Positions 1 through 6,238 of a stretch of 21,239 bases of DNA are shown one piece after another. The stretch covers positions 1-21,239 of the forward strand of contig JAZRYE010000023.1 in assembly GCA_045600585.1 (NCBI GenBank), written 5' to 3'. Below the pieces are notes generated by a model. That model searched no databases. It was given only the letters and a program-made list of their open reading frames with translations, and had not been told where the DNA came from. Both the position numbers and the translations under genes were made by a program. Numbering within the stretch: position 1 is the stretch's first letter; each line of letters begins with the position of its first letter. Source of the stretch: JAZRYE01 sp045600585 (GTDB lineage Bacteria; Bacillota_I; Bacilli_A; RFN20; CAG-826).

Positions 1-330
1 GGTATGCCACTATTGGTGTCTACATATGGGAGAGAAATATTTGATATTTCTGATGAATCCATTAAAGTCACTATTCCTTTTAACTGGCAACATAAGTTTG
101 AAGAATTGGTAGATAACAAGGTAGATAAAATGGTAGATATATTATCAAAAACTGAAAAAATAGTTTATGCCGCAATTGCTAAATATCCTCGTTTGTCTCA
201 ACTTGAACTAGCCAAAAAATGTGGAGTTGGTAAAACAACTATACAAAATGTTATTATCAAGCTAAAAGAAAGAAAATTAATTCAAAGAGCTGGCTCAAAT
301 AAAACCGGGTATTGGGAAGTTCTAAAATAA
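1..330 (+). CDS. C-terminal part of an AlbA_2-type ATP-binding/winged-helix regulator (5' end outside window)
   Basis: The reading frame is open from base 1 (GGT before the first ATG), so this is the tail of a longer gene, not a 108-residue protein. The start 'MPLLVSTYGREIF' followed by 'ITIPF'-like text (VTIPFNW) is the usual end of the divergent ATP-binding domain in AlbA_2/Schlafen-like putative regulators (sometimes annotated as RecG-like helicase). After a short linker comes a winged helix: 'LSQLELAKKCGVGKTTIQ' as the HTH and 'GSNKTGYWEVLK' as the wing and end, which is the characteristic terminus of this family. Probable role is a DNA-binding transcription regulator; the target is unknown. 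It ends in TAA and is followed by decayed DNA. Family assignment is from recognition of these motifs only. Confidence 0.65.
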   Translation, partial: GMPLLVSTYGREIFDISDESIKVTIPFNWQHKFEELVDNKVDKMVDILSKTEKIVYAAIAKYPRLSQLELAKKCGVGKTTIQNVIIKLKERKLIQRAGSNKTGYWEVLK

Positions 331-395
331 TCGGTCAATTTTAAAAAAAGAACATCGAATTTAAATTTTACAAATAGACATTTTTCGAAAATCAT

Positions 396-410
396 GTTAT
401 TCAGAATAAC
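396..410. repeat. 15-bp inverted repeat, possible operator
   Basis: GTTATTC-A-GAATAAC is a perfect 7+7 dyad about 50 bp upstream of the ATG of the gene fragment at 461. It may be a leftover operator of that gene, but no repressor can be assigned. Confidence 0.3.
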
Positions 411-460
411 CTGTTTTATTTGTATTCTAGAATTGTCAAAGATGACAGGAGGAATAACAA

Positions 461-595
461 ATGAAAAATCTAGATACAGTTTATGCAGAGCGTATTGCAG
501 AAGAATACGCACCAAAAAACAGAATCAACATAGAAGTAATTGTTTTCCTGTTTTCTAATGTCAAATGTGACATAAAAATACACCTCCTTTTGTAG
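461..595 (+). pseudogene. Truncated 5' fragment of a small Firmicutes protein (often annotated dihydropteridine reductase-like)
   Basis: An ideal SD (AGGAGG, 448-453) sits 7 nt before ATG 461. The first ~19 residues (MKNLDTVYAERIAEEYAPK) resemble the conserved N-terminus 'xxLxTVYAExIAxEYAPKD' that I recall from a short membrane-associated protein found in many Firmicutes, where it is normally followed by 'TSKVVALKKLDRKAK' and transmembrane segments. Here the similarity stops after APKN and the frame runs on through unrelated sequence to TAG 593-595, giving only 44 residues. The region beyond the break reads on the other strand as the start of an IS30-like transposase. I therefore call this a broken gene with an intact translation signal. 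The family match is from memory and unverified. Confidence 0.4.
481..573 (-). pseudogene. Remnant of an IS30-family transposase N-terminus
   Basis: On the minus strand a strong SD (AAGGAGG, 589-583) lies 9 nt before ATG 573. The first ~16 residues, MSHLTLENRKTITSML, match the usual start of IS30-family transposases (S-H-L-T-x-E-x-R-x-x-I-x-x-x-L, the beginning of the N-terminal HTH). After that the frame enters the antisense of the neighbouring fragment and stops at 481-483, so no catalytic DDE part remains. The most economical reading is an insertion followed by a deletion that fused the two 5' ends head to head near 525-530. Terminal inverted repeats were not identified. Confidence 0.4.
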
Positions 596-716
596 TCAAC
601 AGGATGTATGTATATTATATATTTCTCAGACTAAAAGCAGGATTTCGAATGAAACCGGAATTTACTTTAAGAATTTATGACTAAAATATATGAAATTCTT
701 TAATGGTATTATTTAT

Positions 717-747
717 TATAATAAAATCGTATAAGTAATTAGGGGAG
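717..747 (+). promoter_or_regulatory. -10 box and SD for the repeat lipoprotein gene at 756
   Basis: TATAAT at 717-722 is a perfect -10, and an SD (AGGGGAG, 741-747) stands 8 nt before ATG 756. I see no good -35 at 16-18 bp. The predicted leader is about 27 nt. Confidence 0.5.
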
Positions 748-755
748 AAAGATAT

Positions 756-2168
756 ATGAAATGTCTTAAAATTCAGATATTTGGAACAATTGCAGCAACA
801 TTGCTTTCATTAACTGGATGTAATAATGAAAACAAAAAAACGTGCGAACATTCATATGGGCCATGGACTATAACAGCCGTCGCCAAATGTGAAAGTGATG
901 GTTTAAAGGAAAGAACATGCAATAAATGCGGCAATAAAGAAACGGAAACTATTAACAAATTAGGCCATAGTTTTACCAATTATCAAAGTGATGGCAACGC
1001 TACATGTACTGAAGATGGTACAAAAACTGCACGCTGTGACCATGAAGGATGCGTAAAGACCGACACAAGAGAAGATACCGATTCTCGTTTAGGCCATAGT
1101 TTTACAAATTATATATATAATAACGATGCTACTTGCACTGAAGATGGAACAGAAACTGCTACTTGTGATCATTTAGGTTGCAACCTTACTGATACAAGAG
1201 CCAAAATAGATAGTCGATTAGGCCATAGCTTTACTAACTTTATTTATAATAATGATGAAACATGTTTAACGGATGGCACCGAAACTGCACATTGTGACCA
1301 TGAAGGTTGTAGTGAAACTTTAACAAGAGCTGTTGAAAATACTAAAGGACATATCTTTACTCAATTCGTGTATAACAATGATGCAACATGCATTAATGAC
1401 GGAACAGAAACAGCAATTTGTGATCGCGAAGATTGTAGTGAAACACTTACAAGAACAGCTTCAAACACAAAATTAGGTCACTCTTTTAAAAACTACACAT
1501 CAAATGATGATGCTACTTGTGAACATAAAGCAACAAAAACCGCTAAATGCGAACGTTGCGAAGAAAAATCTACAGTTGAAGATAAAAAGAGTATTTTTGC
1601 TCATAAATGCACACAAAACGCAGATTTATTAACTGCAACTTGTTCATTGTGCGGTAAAACAGAAAATGTTTTTGAATATTCACCAGTTGGACCTTATCAA
1701 TATATTGATAAAATTACTGAGATGGGCAAGTGTTTAGAAGAATTATCATTTAGCAATAAGATGGTGCTTTATCCATCTATTGAATATGTCAGTTGCCTTA
1801 ATTTAAAGAAACTTAATATTGATAATCTTGAAGGATATTTTGATTTTGACTCATTTGCATTTAACGACATGTTAAATCTAGAAGAAATTGTATTAAATAT
1901 CCCTCTTAGAAATTTGCCAAGTCACTCCCTTTCTAATTTGCCTAAGCTTAAAACAGTTACCTTTGGTGGACTTGATTTAAGCGGCTCTTTAGGTTATAAC
2001 GCCTTGCTAAAACTTCCAAGTTTGGAAACTATTTATACTAACACTACGATTGCTAATTGGTATTCAGTTAGAAAATATGATGGTTGGTTTGATGATTCAG
2101 TTAAGAACACCAAAATTGTATGTGTAGATGGTGTGCTTGATATGTATGGAAATAGAATCCCTGAATAA
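756..2168 (+). CDS. Lipoprotein with tandem Cys/His repeats and C-terminal BspA-like leucine-rich repeats
   Basis: 470 residues. The signal peptide ends in a lipobox (SLTGC, Cys22), so the protein is exported and lipid-anchored. Residues ~30-290 hold Cys/His repeats of the form GHSFTNY...ATCTEDGTxTAxCDHxGC...TR, each with two or three Cys and at least two His, preceded by one divergent unit with CNKCG and followed by a unit with CERCEE and CSLCG. The Cys/His pattern suggests small metal-binding or disulfide modules. Residues ~340-455 read as LRR_5/BspA-type repeats ('LKKLNIDNLEG', 'LNLEEIVLN', 'LPKLKTVTFGG', 'LPSLETIYTN'), usually adhesive. Likely a surface-exposed binding protein; the ligand is unknown. 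It stands alone, with its own promoter and decayed DNA on both sides. Confidence 0.75.
   Translation: MKCLKIQIFGTIAATLLSLTGCNNENKKTCEHSYGPWTITAVAKCESDGLKERTCNKCGNKETETINKLGHSFTNYQSDGNATCTEDGTKTARCDHEGCVKTDTREDTDSRLGHSFTNYIYNNDATCTEDGTETATCDHLGCNLTDTRAKIDSRLGHSFTNFIYNNDETCLTDGTETAHCDHEGCSETLTRAVENTKGHIFTQFVYNNDATCINDGTETAICDREDCSETLTRTASNTKLGHSFKNYTSNDDATCEHKATKTAKCERCEEKSTVEDKKSIFAHKCTQNADLLTATCSLCGKTENVFEYSPVGPYQYIDKITEMGKCLEELSFSNKMVLYPSIEYVSCLNLKKLNIDNLEGYFDFDSFAFNDMLNLEEIVLNIPLRNLPSHSLSNLPKLKTVTFGGLDLSGSLGYNALLKLPSLETIYTNTTIANWYSVRKYDGWFDDSVKNTKIVCVDGVLDMYGNRIPE
963..1475 (+). repeat. Four tandem 126-129-bp in-frame repeats inside the lipoprotein gene
   Basis: The codons for G-H-x-F begin at 963, 1092, 1221, 1347 and 1476, giving periods of 129, 129, 126 and 129 bp. 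The 126-bp unit lacks the Leu codon normally preceding Gly-His. A degenerate fifth copy begins at 1476. The nucleotide copies are clearly diverged, so this is old duplication rather than a recent expansion. Confidence 0.85.
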
Positions 2169-2583
2169 AATGAATGAATAAATGATAGCCCTATAAAAAA
2201 CGATAGGTCCAATCAAGTGTTAAAGCATTTGAAAAATGGTTCATCTTTGCCATATGAAAACAAGAACTTTGATACGCTAAATATAAAAGTTTTTTCTTTA
2301 TTAGGTGTAAAAACGGCATTTATGAACTAATTTTTGCGTTACTTTTCAGTTTTGTGGTATCCCTCAAATCTGATTGTGTATCAAAGTTGTTATTGTGACT
2401 TTCAATTTTATAAATGTTGCCGATTATCAAATTACTCCTAACGTGGTTAATAAGAGTGGTGAATATGTGGTTAATAAAAGTCTAAGCAAGGGTGCGTAAT
2501 CGTTCAAAATAGGTAATCACTGACATTAAAATCAATTTATTTTGATACGATTGACTCATATATGAGTTATAATTTTCATTATT
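2169..2583. other. Gene-free 415 bp with possible gene fossils and an 11-bp inverted repeat
   Basis: No intact gene with a translation signal is visible. A perfect 11-bp inverted repeat, AACTTTGATAC (2265-2275) and GTATCAAAGTT (2378-2388), brackets 124 bp. A small frame at 2374-2499 opens with TTG and encodes 41 residues including 'VVIVTFNFINVADYQ'; its protein-like composition suggests a decayed gene end, but no family is recognised. A weak hairpin (CCTAT-N8-ATAGG) lies at about 2192-2209 with no T-run. The promoter of the next gene occupies the last 45 bp. Confidence 0.4.
2542..2573 (+). promoter_or_regulatory. Promoter of the EamA transporter gene with a dyad in a long spacer
   Basis: TTGATA (2542-2547) and TATAAT (2568-2573) are separated by 20 bp, longer than the usual 17. 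A perfect 14-bp palindrome (ACTCATATATGAGT, 2554-2567) fills the end of the spacer and abuts the -10. The ATG at 2584 is only 10 nt after the -10 and has no SD, so the mRNA would be leaderless or nearly so. Confidence 0.5.
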
Positions 2584-3468
2584 ATGAACAGTACTCTATT
2601 TGTCATTATTCTTATCGTTGCATACGCACTTCTTGCAGCGTGTAAACTATTTACTCAATCACAATATTCAAAAAAGAATATACATGTATTTTCTGATACT
2701 GTTATCTTTTGGGCATTTATCTTTTTGGTGATTGCTGTTTGTTTTATCCCTGTAGCTATAATTAATCACGAAATAAATAGAAGTATTCTTATATACGCGA
2801 TTTTAGCAGGCATATTTACTGTATTTTTTCAGTTATTTTATACCCTTGCTTTAGCATGTGGACCTGTTGGTATATCTTCGTTTTTAACGTCAGCTTCTAG
2901 TGTTGTTTATATTGTTTATTCAATCATTGTTTTTGGCGAAAAAATAACGCCATTAAAAGTAGTGGCCTTTGTATTATTTGTTGCAGCTTTAGCGTGTAAT
3001 ATTAAAAAAGATAAGACCAAGAATATTAACGCTAAATGGATTTTCTTTATTTCTTTAACATGTTTATTTTTAATCGCAGGATCAATTATAAGTAAATACT
3101 TTGCCCGCGATTTTGCTGGTGAATATAAGACAGGATTCTTGGCTATTGAATATGTTGTATCATTCTTAATAACTATTATCATTGCCATTCCTTTAATTAT
3201 TAATAAAAGAACAAAGCCTTCTTTAAAATTAGATAAGTGGTTCTTTATATTTGGCTTAGCAACAGGTGTTATTTTAGTTGCTTGTGTATTTATTAATCAG
3301 TGGACAGTTACTATTGCAGATATGAGTTACTTCACCCCAATCAGAGGATCATTAATTATGGCTTTTGCCATATTGGAAGGTTGGATTGTGTTTAAAGAAA
3401 AGCCAACGTTGCTTCAAACAATTGGCATTATTTGTGGTATTGGTGCCTCGGTATTAATTAACTTTTAA
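2584..3468 (+). CDS. EamA/DMT-superfamily permease
   Basis: 294 residues, almost wholly hydrophobic, with about ten membrane segments in two halves. This is the normal length and layout of a drug/metabolite-type (EamA) carrier. The first half has 'ACGPVGISSFLTSASSVVY' followed by 'IVFGEKITPLKVVAFVLFVA'; the second repeats it as 'ADMSYFTPIRGSLIMAFAI' and 'IVFKEKPTLLQTIGIICGIG'. The paired F-x-E-K motif before the last helix of each half is typical of the family. Substrate cannot be told from sequence; members export amino acids, nucleosides or metabolites. The start has no SD, consistent with the close promoter at 2542-2573. It is monocistronic, with a terminator at 3611-3636 downstream. Confidence 0.8.
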   Translation: MNSTLFVIILIVAYALLAACKLFTQSQYSKKNIHVFSDTVIFWAFIFLVIAVCFIPVAIINHEINRSILIYAILAGIFTVFFQLFYTLALACGPVGISSFLTSASSVVYIVYSIIVFGEKITPLKVVAFVLFVAALACNIKKDKTKNINAKWIFFISLTCLFLIAGSIISKYFARDFAGEYKTGFLAIEYVVSFLITIIIAIPLIINKRTKPSLKLDKWFFIFGLATGVILVACVFINQWTVTIADMSYFTPIRGSLIMAFAILEGWIVFKEKPTLLQTIGIICGIGASVLINF

Positions 3469-3495
3469 TTATGAAATCTAAGATTGTTAAAATTC

Positions 3496-3609
3496 ATGAC
3501 GCATGGTGAGTACGAAGAAATATTTACAGGCAATCGTTATCGTTCGATAGATAAAAAGATTAAATTAGATACGTCAATTAATTGTTCGCAAATGCTGATG
3601 AAGATTTAA
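3496..3609 (+). pseudogene. Possible small gene or gene remnant, 37 residues
   Basis: The frame runs from ATG 3496 to TAA 3607-3609 and encodes 37 residues including 'GEYEEIFTGNRYRSIDKKIK', which looks protein-like in composition. There is no SD, and an overlapping frame begins MKSKIVKIH at about 3471, so a frameshifted remnant of one longer gene is possible. No family recognised. It lies between the permease stop and a terminator. Confidence 0.2.
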
Positions 3610-3610
3610 A

Positions 3611-3636
3611 AACTGGCTTTTGATTGCCAGTTTCTA
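3611..3636. terminator. Bidirectional terminator between converging genes
   Basis: AACTGGC (3611-3617) pairs perfectly with GCCAGTT (3626-3632) around an 8-nt loop. It has a T-rich tail on the plus strand (TTTCTATT) and a T5 run on the minus strand. It can serve both the permease gene and the converging glycosidase gene, whose TAG stop is at 3634-3636. Confidence 0.75.
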
Positions 3637-4797
3637 TTCATAAATGTTTAGTTCACCTTTGCCACCAAAAGCTTCTTGAATCGCATAAGCTTGCGGCTTA
3701 GGAGAAAAACCTTTTAATGCAGTTGGTTCGTTAAATAAACCATAATATCTTTCATTCGTACTTCCCCAAGAAGAGGATTCTTCGTTATATAGTCTAAATA
3801 CACATAATGTTTCTAAGTATTTAATTTTTGCTGCTTCTTTATAAACGCTTTTATAGTAATCCGCTATCGCTTCTCTTTTAACATCGTATCCATGATCAGG
3901 AAATCCGAATTCTGTGATAATTAATGGCTTACCATTGTCATTATTAGCTTTTGCTATTTCATATATTTCATCATTGAATGTAGTGAATAAGTTATCTACT
4001 GTTGGTACTTCATTAAAATAAACATGCCAGCAAAGATAATCAAAGTAGTGGTCTTCGTTCTTATCCATTTCTTTTCCTACTGGTGCATTTCCAGAATGAA
4101 TATAGTCATAGATATAAGTTAAAAAATCCTTAACAGCATCAATTGAAAAAGGTGCGATACCTGGTAAAACAACGCCAGCCTTATTGTTACCTTTTTTAAT
4201 GCCTTCACGAGCATAATACATATAATCAGTAGTGATTTTTGCTTTTAGTTCAGGTGTTTCTAATGTTTTATCGTAATATCTAATAAAGTCACCATTTGGT
4301 TCGTTTAAAACTTCCCATTTATTTACCATTTGAAATGTATTAGCAATTGTTTCCCACCAAGAAGAAACATCATTCATATATGCGATATATTCTATAGAGC
4401 CGTATTCAGGAACAGCAGATCCTTTTATCATATAATCTGGCTGAATCCATTGACTTGAACCAATTAAGTTTGTCACACCTGCATCAATCAACTTATTAGC
4501 GGTTTCTAATAAATATGTTTTAGCAACTTCATCAACTGTTCCATTTGTTGCAGTCATAAAACACTTTGGGATTCTAAATCTTAATGATTTTGTCCCTAAT
4601 CTTTTTAACAACTCAATGGTTTTATCTATATCAAAATCTTTAACTCCTGTATTTTGTAAATCGGATGAATTGGATCCACATAAAATCTCATCTATTCCAT
4701 ATAAAAAAGACTTATTAACTTTTGAATATGTTTTATCACATCCTGAAATATTTAATAAAAGTGGAACGAACAATATTAATGGGAGTATCTTTTTCAT
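3634..4797 (-). CDS. Clan GH-A glycoside hydrolase lipoprotein (GH5/GH39-like)
   Basis: 387 residues. The lipobox ISGC (Cys20) anchors the enzyme outside the membrane. The catalytic signature of a (beta/alpha)8 clan GH-A retaining glycosidase is present. 'WEVLNEPNGD' carries the Asn165-Glu166 acid/base pair after strand 4. 'WHVY' at 257-260 is the usual aromatic/His segment. 'LIITEFGFP' gives Glu296 as the nucleophile after strand 7. 'SLRFRIP' near residue 71 fits strand 2. Length is normal for a single catalytic domain without a carbohydrate-binding module. Family choice within the clan (GH5, GH39 or a related one) and substrate are not resolved. The GH130/GH2 genes nearby make a beta-mannan or xylan-type glycan plausible. 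It is transcribed alone, divergent from the SGNH gene, and has no SD. Confidence 0.75.
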   Translation of the reverse strand: MKKILPLILFVPLLLNISGCDKTYSKVNKSFLYGIDEILCGSNSSDLQNTGVKDFDIDKTIELLKRLGTKSLRFRIPKCFMTATNGTVDEVAKTYLLETANKLIDAGVTNLIGSSQWIQPDYMIKGSAVPEYGSIEYIAYMNDVSSWWETIANTFQMVNKWEVLNEPNGDFIRYYDKTLETPELKAKITTDYMYYAREGIKKGNNKAGVVLPGIAPFSIDAVKDFLTYIYDYIHSGNAPVGKEMDKNEDHYFDYLCWHVYFNEVPTVDNLFTTFNDEIYEIAKANNDNGKPLIITEFGFPDHGYDVKREAIADYYKSVYKEAAKIKYLETLCVFRLYNEESSSWGSTNERYYGLFNEPTALKGFSPKPQAYAIQEAFGGKGELNIYE

Positions 4798-4876
4798 TTG
4801 TATCTATATTCTAATCATAATTTAAAAATTAATCATTTTAATTTACAATAATTTTTGTTAAATAAAGGTATTTTAT
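4798..4876. promoter_or_regulatory. Divergent promoter region between the GH-A and SGNH lipoprotein genes
   Basis: For the plus-strand gene, TACAAT (4844-4849) is a likely -10 and AAAGG (4864-4868) an SD 8 nt before ATG 4877. For the minus-strand gene, TAGAAT (complement of 4808-4813) lies 10 nt before ATG 4797 with no SD, again suggesting a very short leader. The -35 boxes are weak for both. Confidence 0.4.
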
Positions 4877-6238
4877 ATGAAAAAGAATTTTTTATTTCTT
4901 GCTATTTCTTGTCTTACCCTTATTTCAGCGTGTGGTTCAAAAGAACACTCTTCTTCAAATTATAGTGAAAGTTCGGATAGTTCCTTTTATACAAGTGAAG
5001 TATCTTCTAAAGATGAATGTAATCATGAATTTGGGGATTGGGAAATAAAAATAAGACCAACATGCTTAAATGAAGGCAAAAAAGAAAGAACATGCATTAA
5101 ATGTAATTATGTCGATGAACAATTTATCGATCCATTAGGACATGATTATCAAATTAGTGAAGATGAAGAACATTATATTTGTTCAAGATGTGGCGATAGT
5201 ATCGATTCCGGTAAGGGGGATGTTAATGTGGAAGAAAAAGAAAGACATTATTTATTCTTAGGATCATCTATTTGTAATGGATATCATGGTCCAAATATTC
5301 CTGAATCCTCAATGGCGGATATGTTTAGAGATGACTATCTAACTGTTAGTTATAAATGTTATGACAAAGAATTAGTTTCTAAAGAAAACATTTATATGCG
5401 TAAGGTTTCTAGTATCACTCCTAATGTTGATGGATTTGCTGGTACATATTCATGTGATTATGATTCTTTAACATTAAATGGCGATGGAACTGGAACATTT
5501 AATTCACATAGCTTTGAATATGTTACAAACGGTAATTATATTGCTTTAAAAAAGCCAGTTGGATATCTATATGGATTCAATGCGAAATTTACTAAAGGTA
5601 ATATAGTATATAAACACGCTCAAAATGGTTATACATTAAGCGATTACTATCCTCGTTATAGTGCACCTAATTCCCAAATTGGCTGGAGAAATAGCTATGT
5701 CGGATTAATGGAAGACGCAATTAGAGAAAATAAAGATAAAAAGATCGATCGAGTCGTTATTCAATTATCCACGAATGACATTGGCCAATATATTGATGCT
5801 GCTTGCACTCAACATTTAGCGTTTGGTGATCTTACTCCAAATAAATTTGAATCAAAAGACTTTGATACAAAAACATCTTTTGGAGCTATGGAATGGTTAA
5901 TTGCAATAGCAAAAGAAACATGGAACTGTGAAGTATATGTCTTTACTTGTCATATGTCCACAAGTGAATTTGCAACATATAAAGCTAATGGTTATGACTT
6001 AGACAAAGTCAAAACTACATATGCTGAAATGTATGAAAAGACATTACAAATCGCGGAGAAATGGAAAGACCACGGATTTGAATTAATCAATTTATGGGCT
6101 AATAGAGAATTAAATGAATTACTCCATAGCAATCCATCAAGATATATCGCTGATACACTTCACTTAACAGAAAAAGGATATGAAGCAGGATTATATCAAG
6201 TCTTTAGAAAATACTTTCTTGATAAGGAGGACAAATAA
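4877..6238 (+). CDS. Lipoprotein SGNH/GDSL hydrolase (probable carbohydrate esterase) with an inserted beta domain
   Basis: 453 residues. Lipobox ISAC (Cys19), then a Ser-rich linker, then one Cys/His unit (residues ~48-106: 'CNHEFGDW', 'RTCIKCNY', 'GHDYQI', 'ICSRCGD'). The hydrolase follows. Block I is 'FLGSSICNG', with Ser131 as the likely nucleophile and Ser where GDS(L) usually has Asp. Block III is 'STND' (Asn300). Block V is 'DTLH' (Asp426, His429). About 170 residues separate blocks I and III, far more than usual; residues ~176-252 within this gap look like a small beta domain ('FAGTYSCDYDSLTLNGDGTG' then 'GNYIAL'). SGNH lipoproteins near glycosidases are commonly glycan deacetylases, so removal of acetyl groups from an external glycan is likely but unproven. 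The last A of its stop codon is the first base of the next ATG. Confidence 0.75.
   Translation: MKKNFLFLAISCLTLISACGSKEHSSSNYSESSDSSFYTSEVSSKDECNHEFGDWEIKIRPTCLNEGKKERTCIKCNYVDEQFIDPLGHDYQISEDEEHYICSRCGDSIDSGKGDVNVEEKERHYLFLGSSICNGYHGPNIPESSMADMFRDDYLTVSYKCYDKELVSKENIYMRKVSSITPNVDGFAGTYSCDYDSLTLNGDGTGTFNSHSFEYVTNGNYIALKKPVGYLYGFNAKFTKGNIVYKHAQNGYTLSDYYPRYSAPNSQIGWRNSYVGLMEDAIRENKDKKIDRVVIQLSTNDIGQYIDAACTQHLAFGDLTPNKFESKDFDTKTSFGAMEWLIAIAKETWNCEVYVFTCHMSTSEFATYKANGYDLDKVKTTYAEMYEKTLQIAEKWKDHGFELINLWANRELNELLHSNPSRYIADTLHLTEKGYEAGLYQVFRKYFLDKEDK

Noticed and set aside
282..515. 77-codon minus-strand frame
   Set aside because: Overlaps the end of the regulator gene and a better-supported plus-strand fragment with strong SD; low-complexity composition and no SD.
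963..1475. Regular spacing suggesting a CRISPR array
   Set aside because: Period is 126-129 bp, in frame and coding, with diverged copies and no short spacer/repeat alternation.
2192..2209. Hairpin CCTAT-N8-ATAGG as terminator of the LRR lipoprotein gene
   Set aside because: Only a 5-bp AT-rich stem with no following T-run.
3496..3609. Reading TGA as Trp to join short frames after the permease
   Set aside because: Reading through TGA gives only a short, unconvincing extension, and all clear genes use TGG for Trp.
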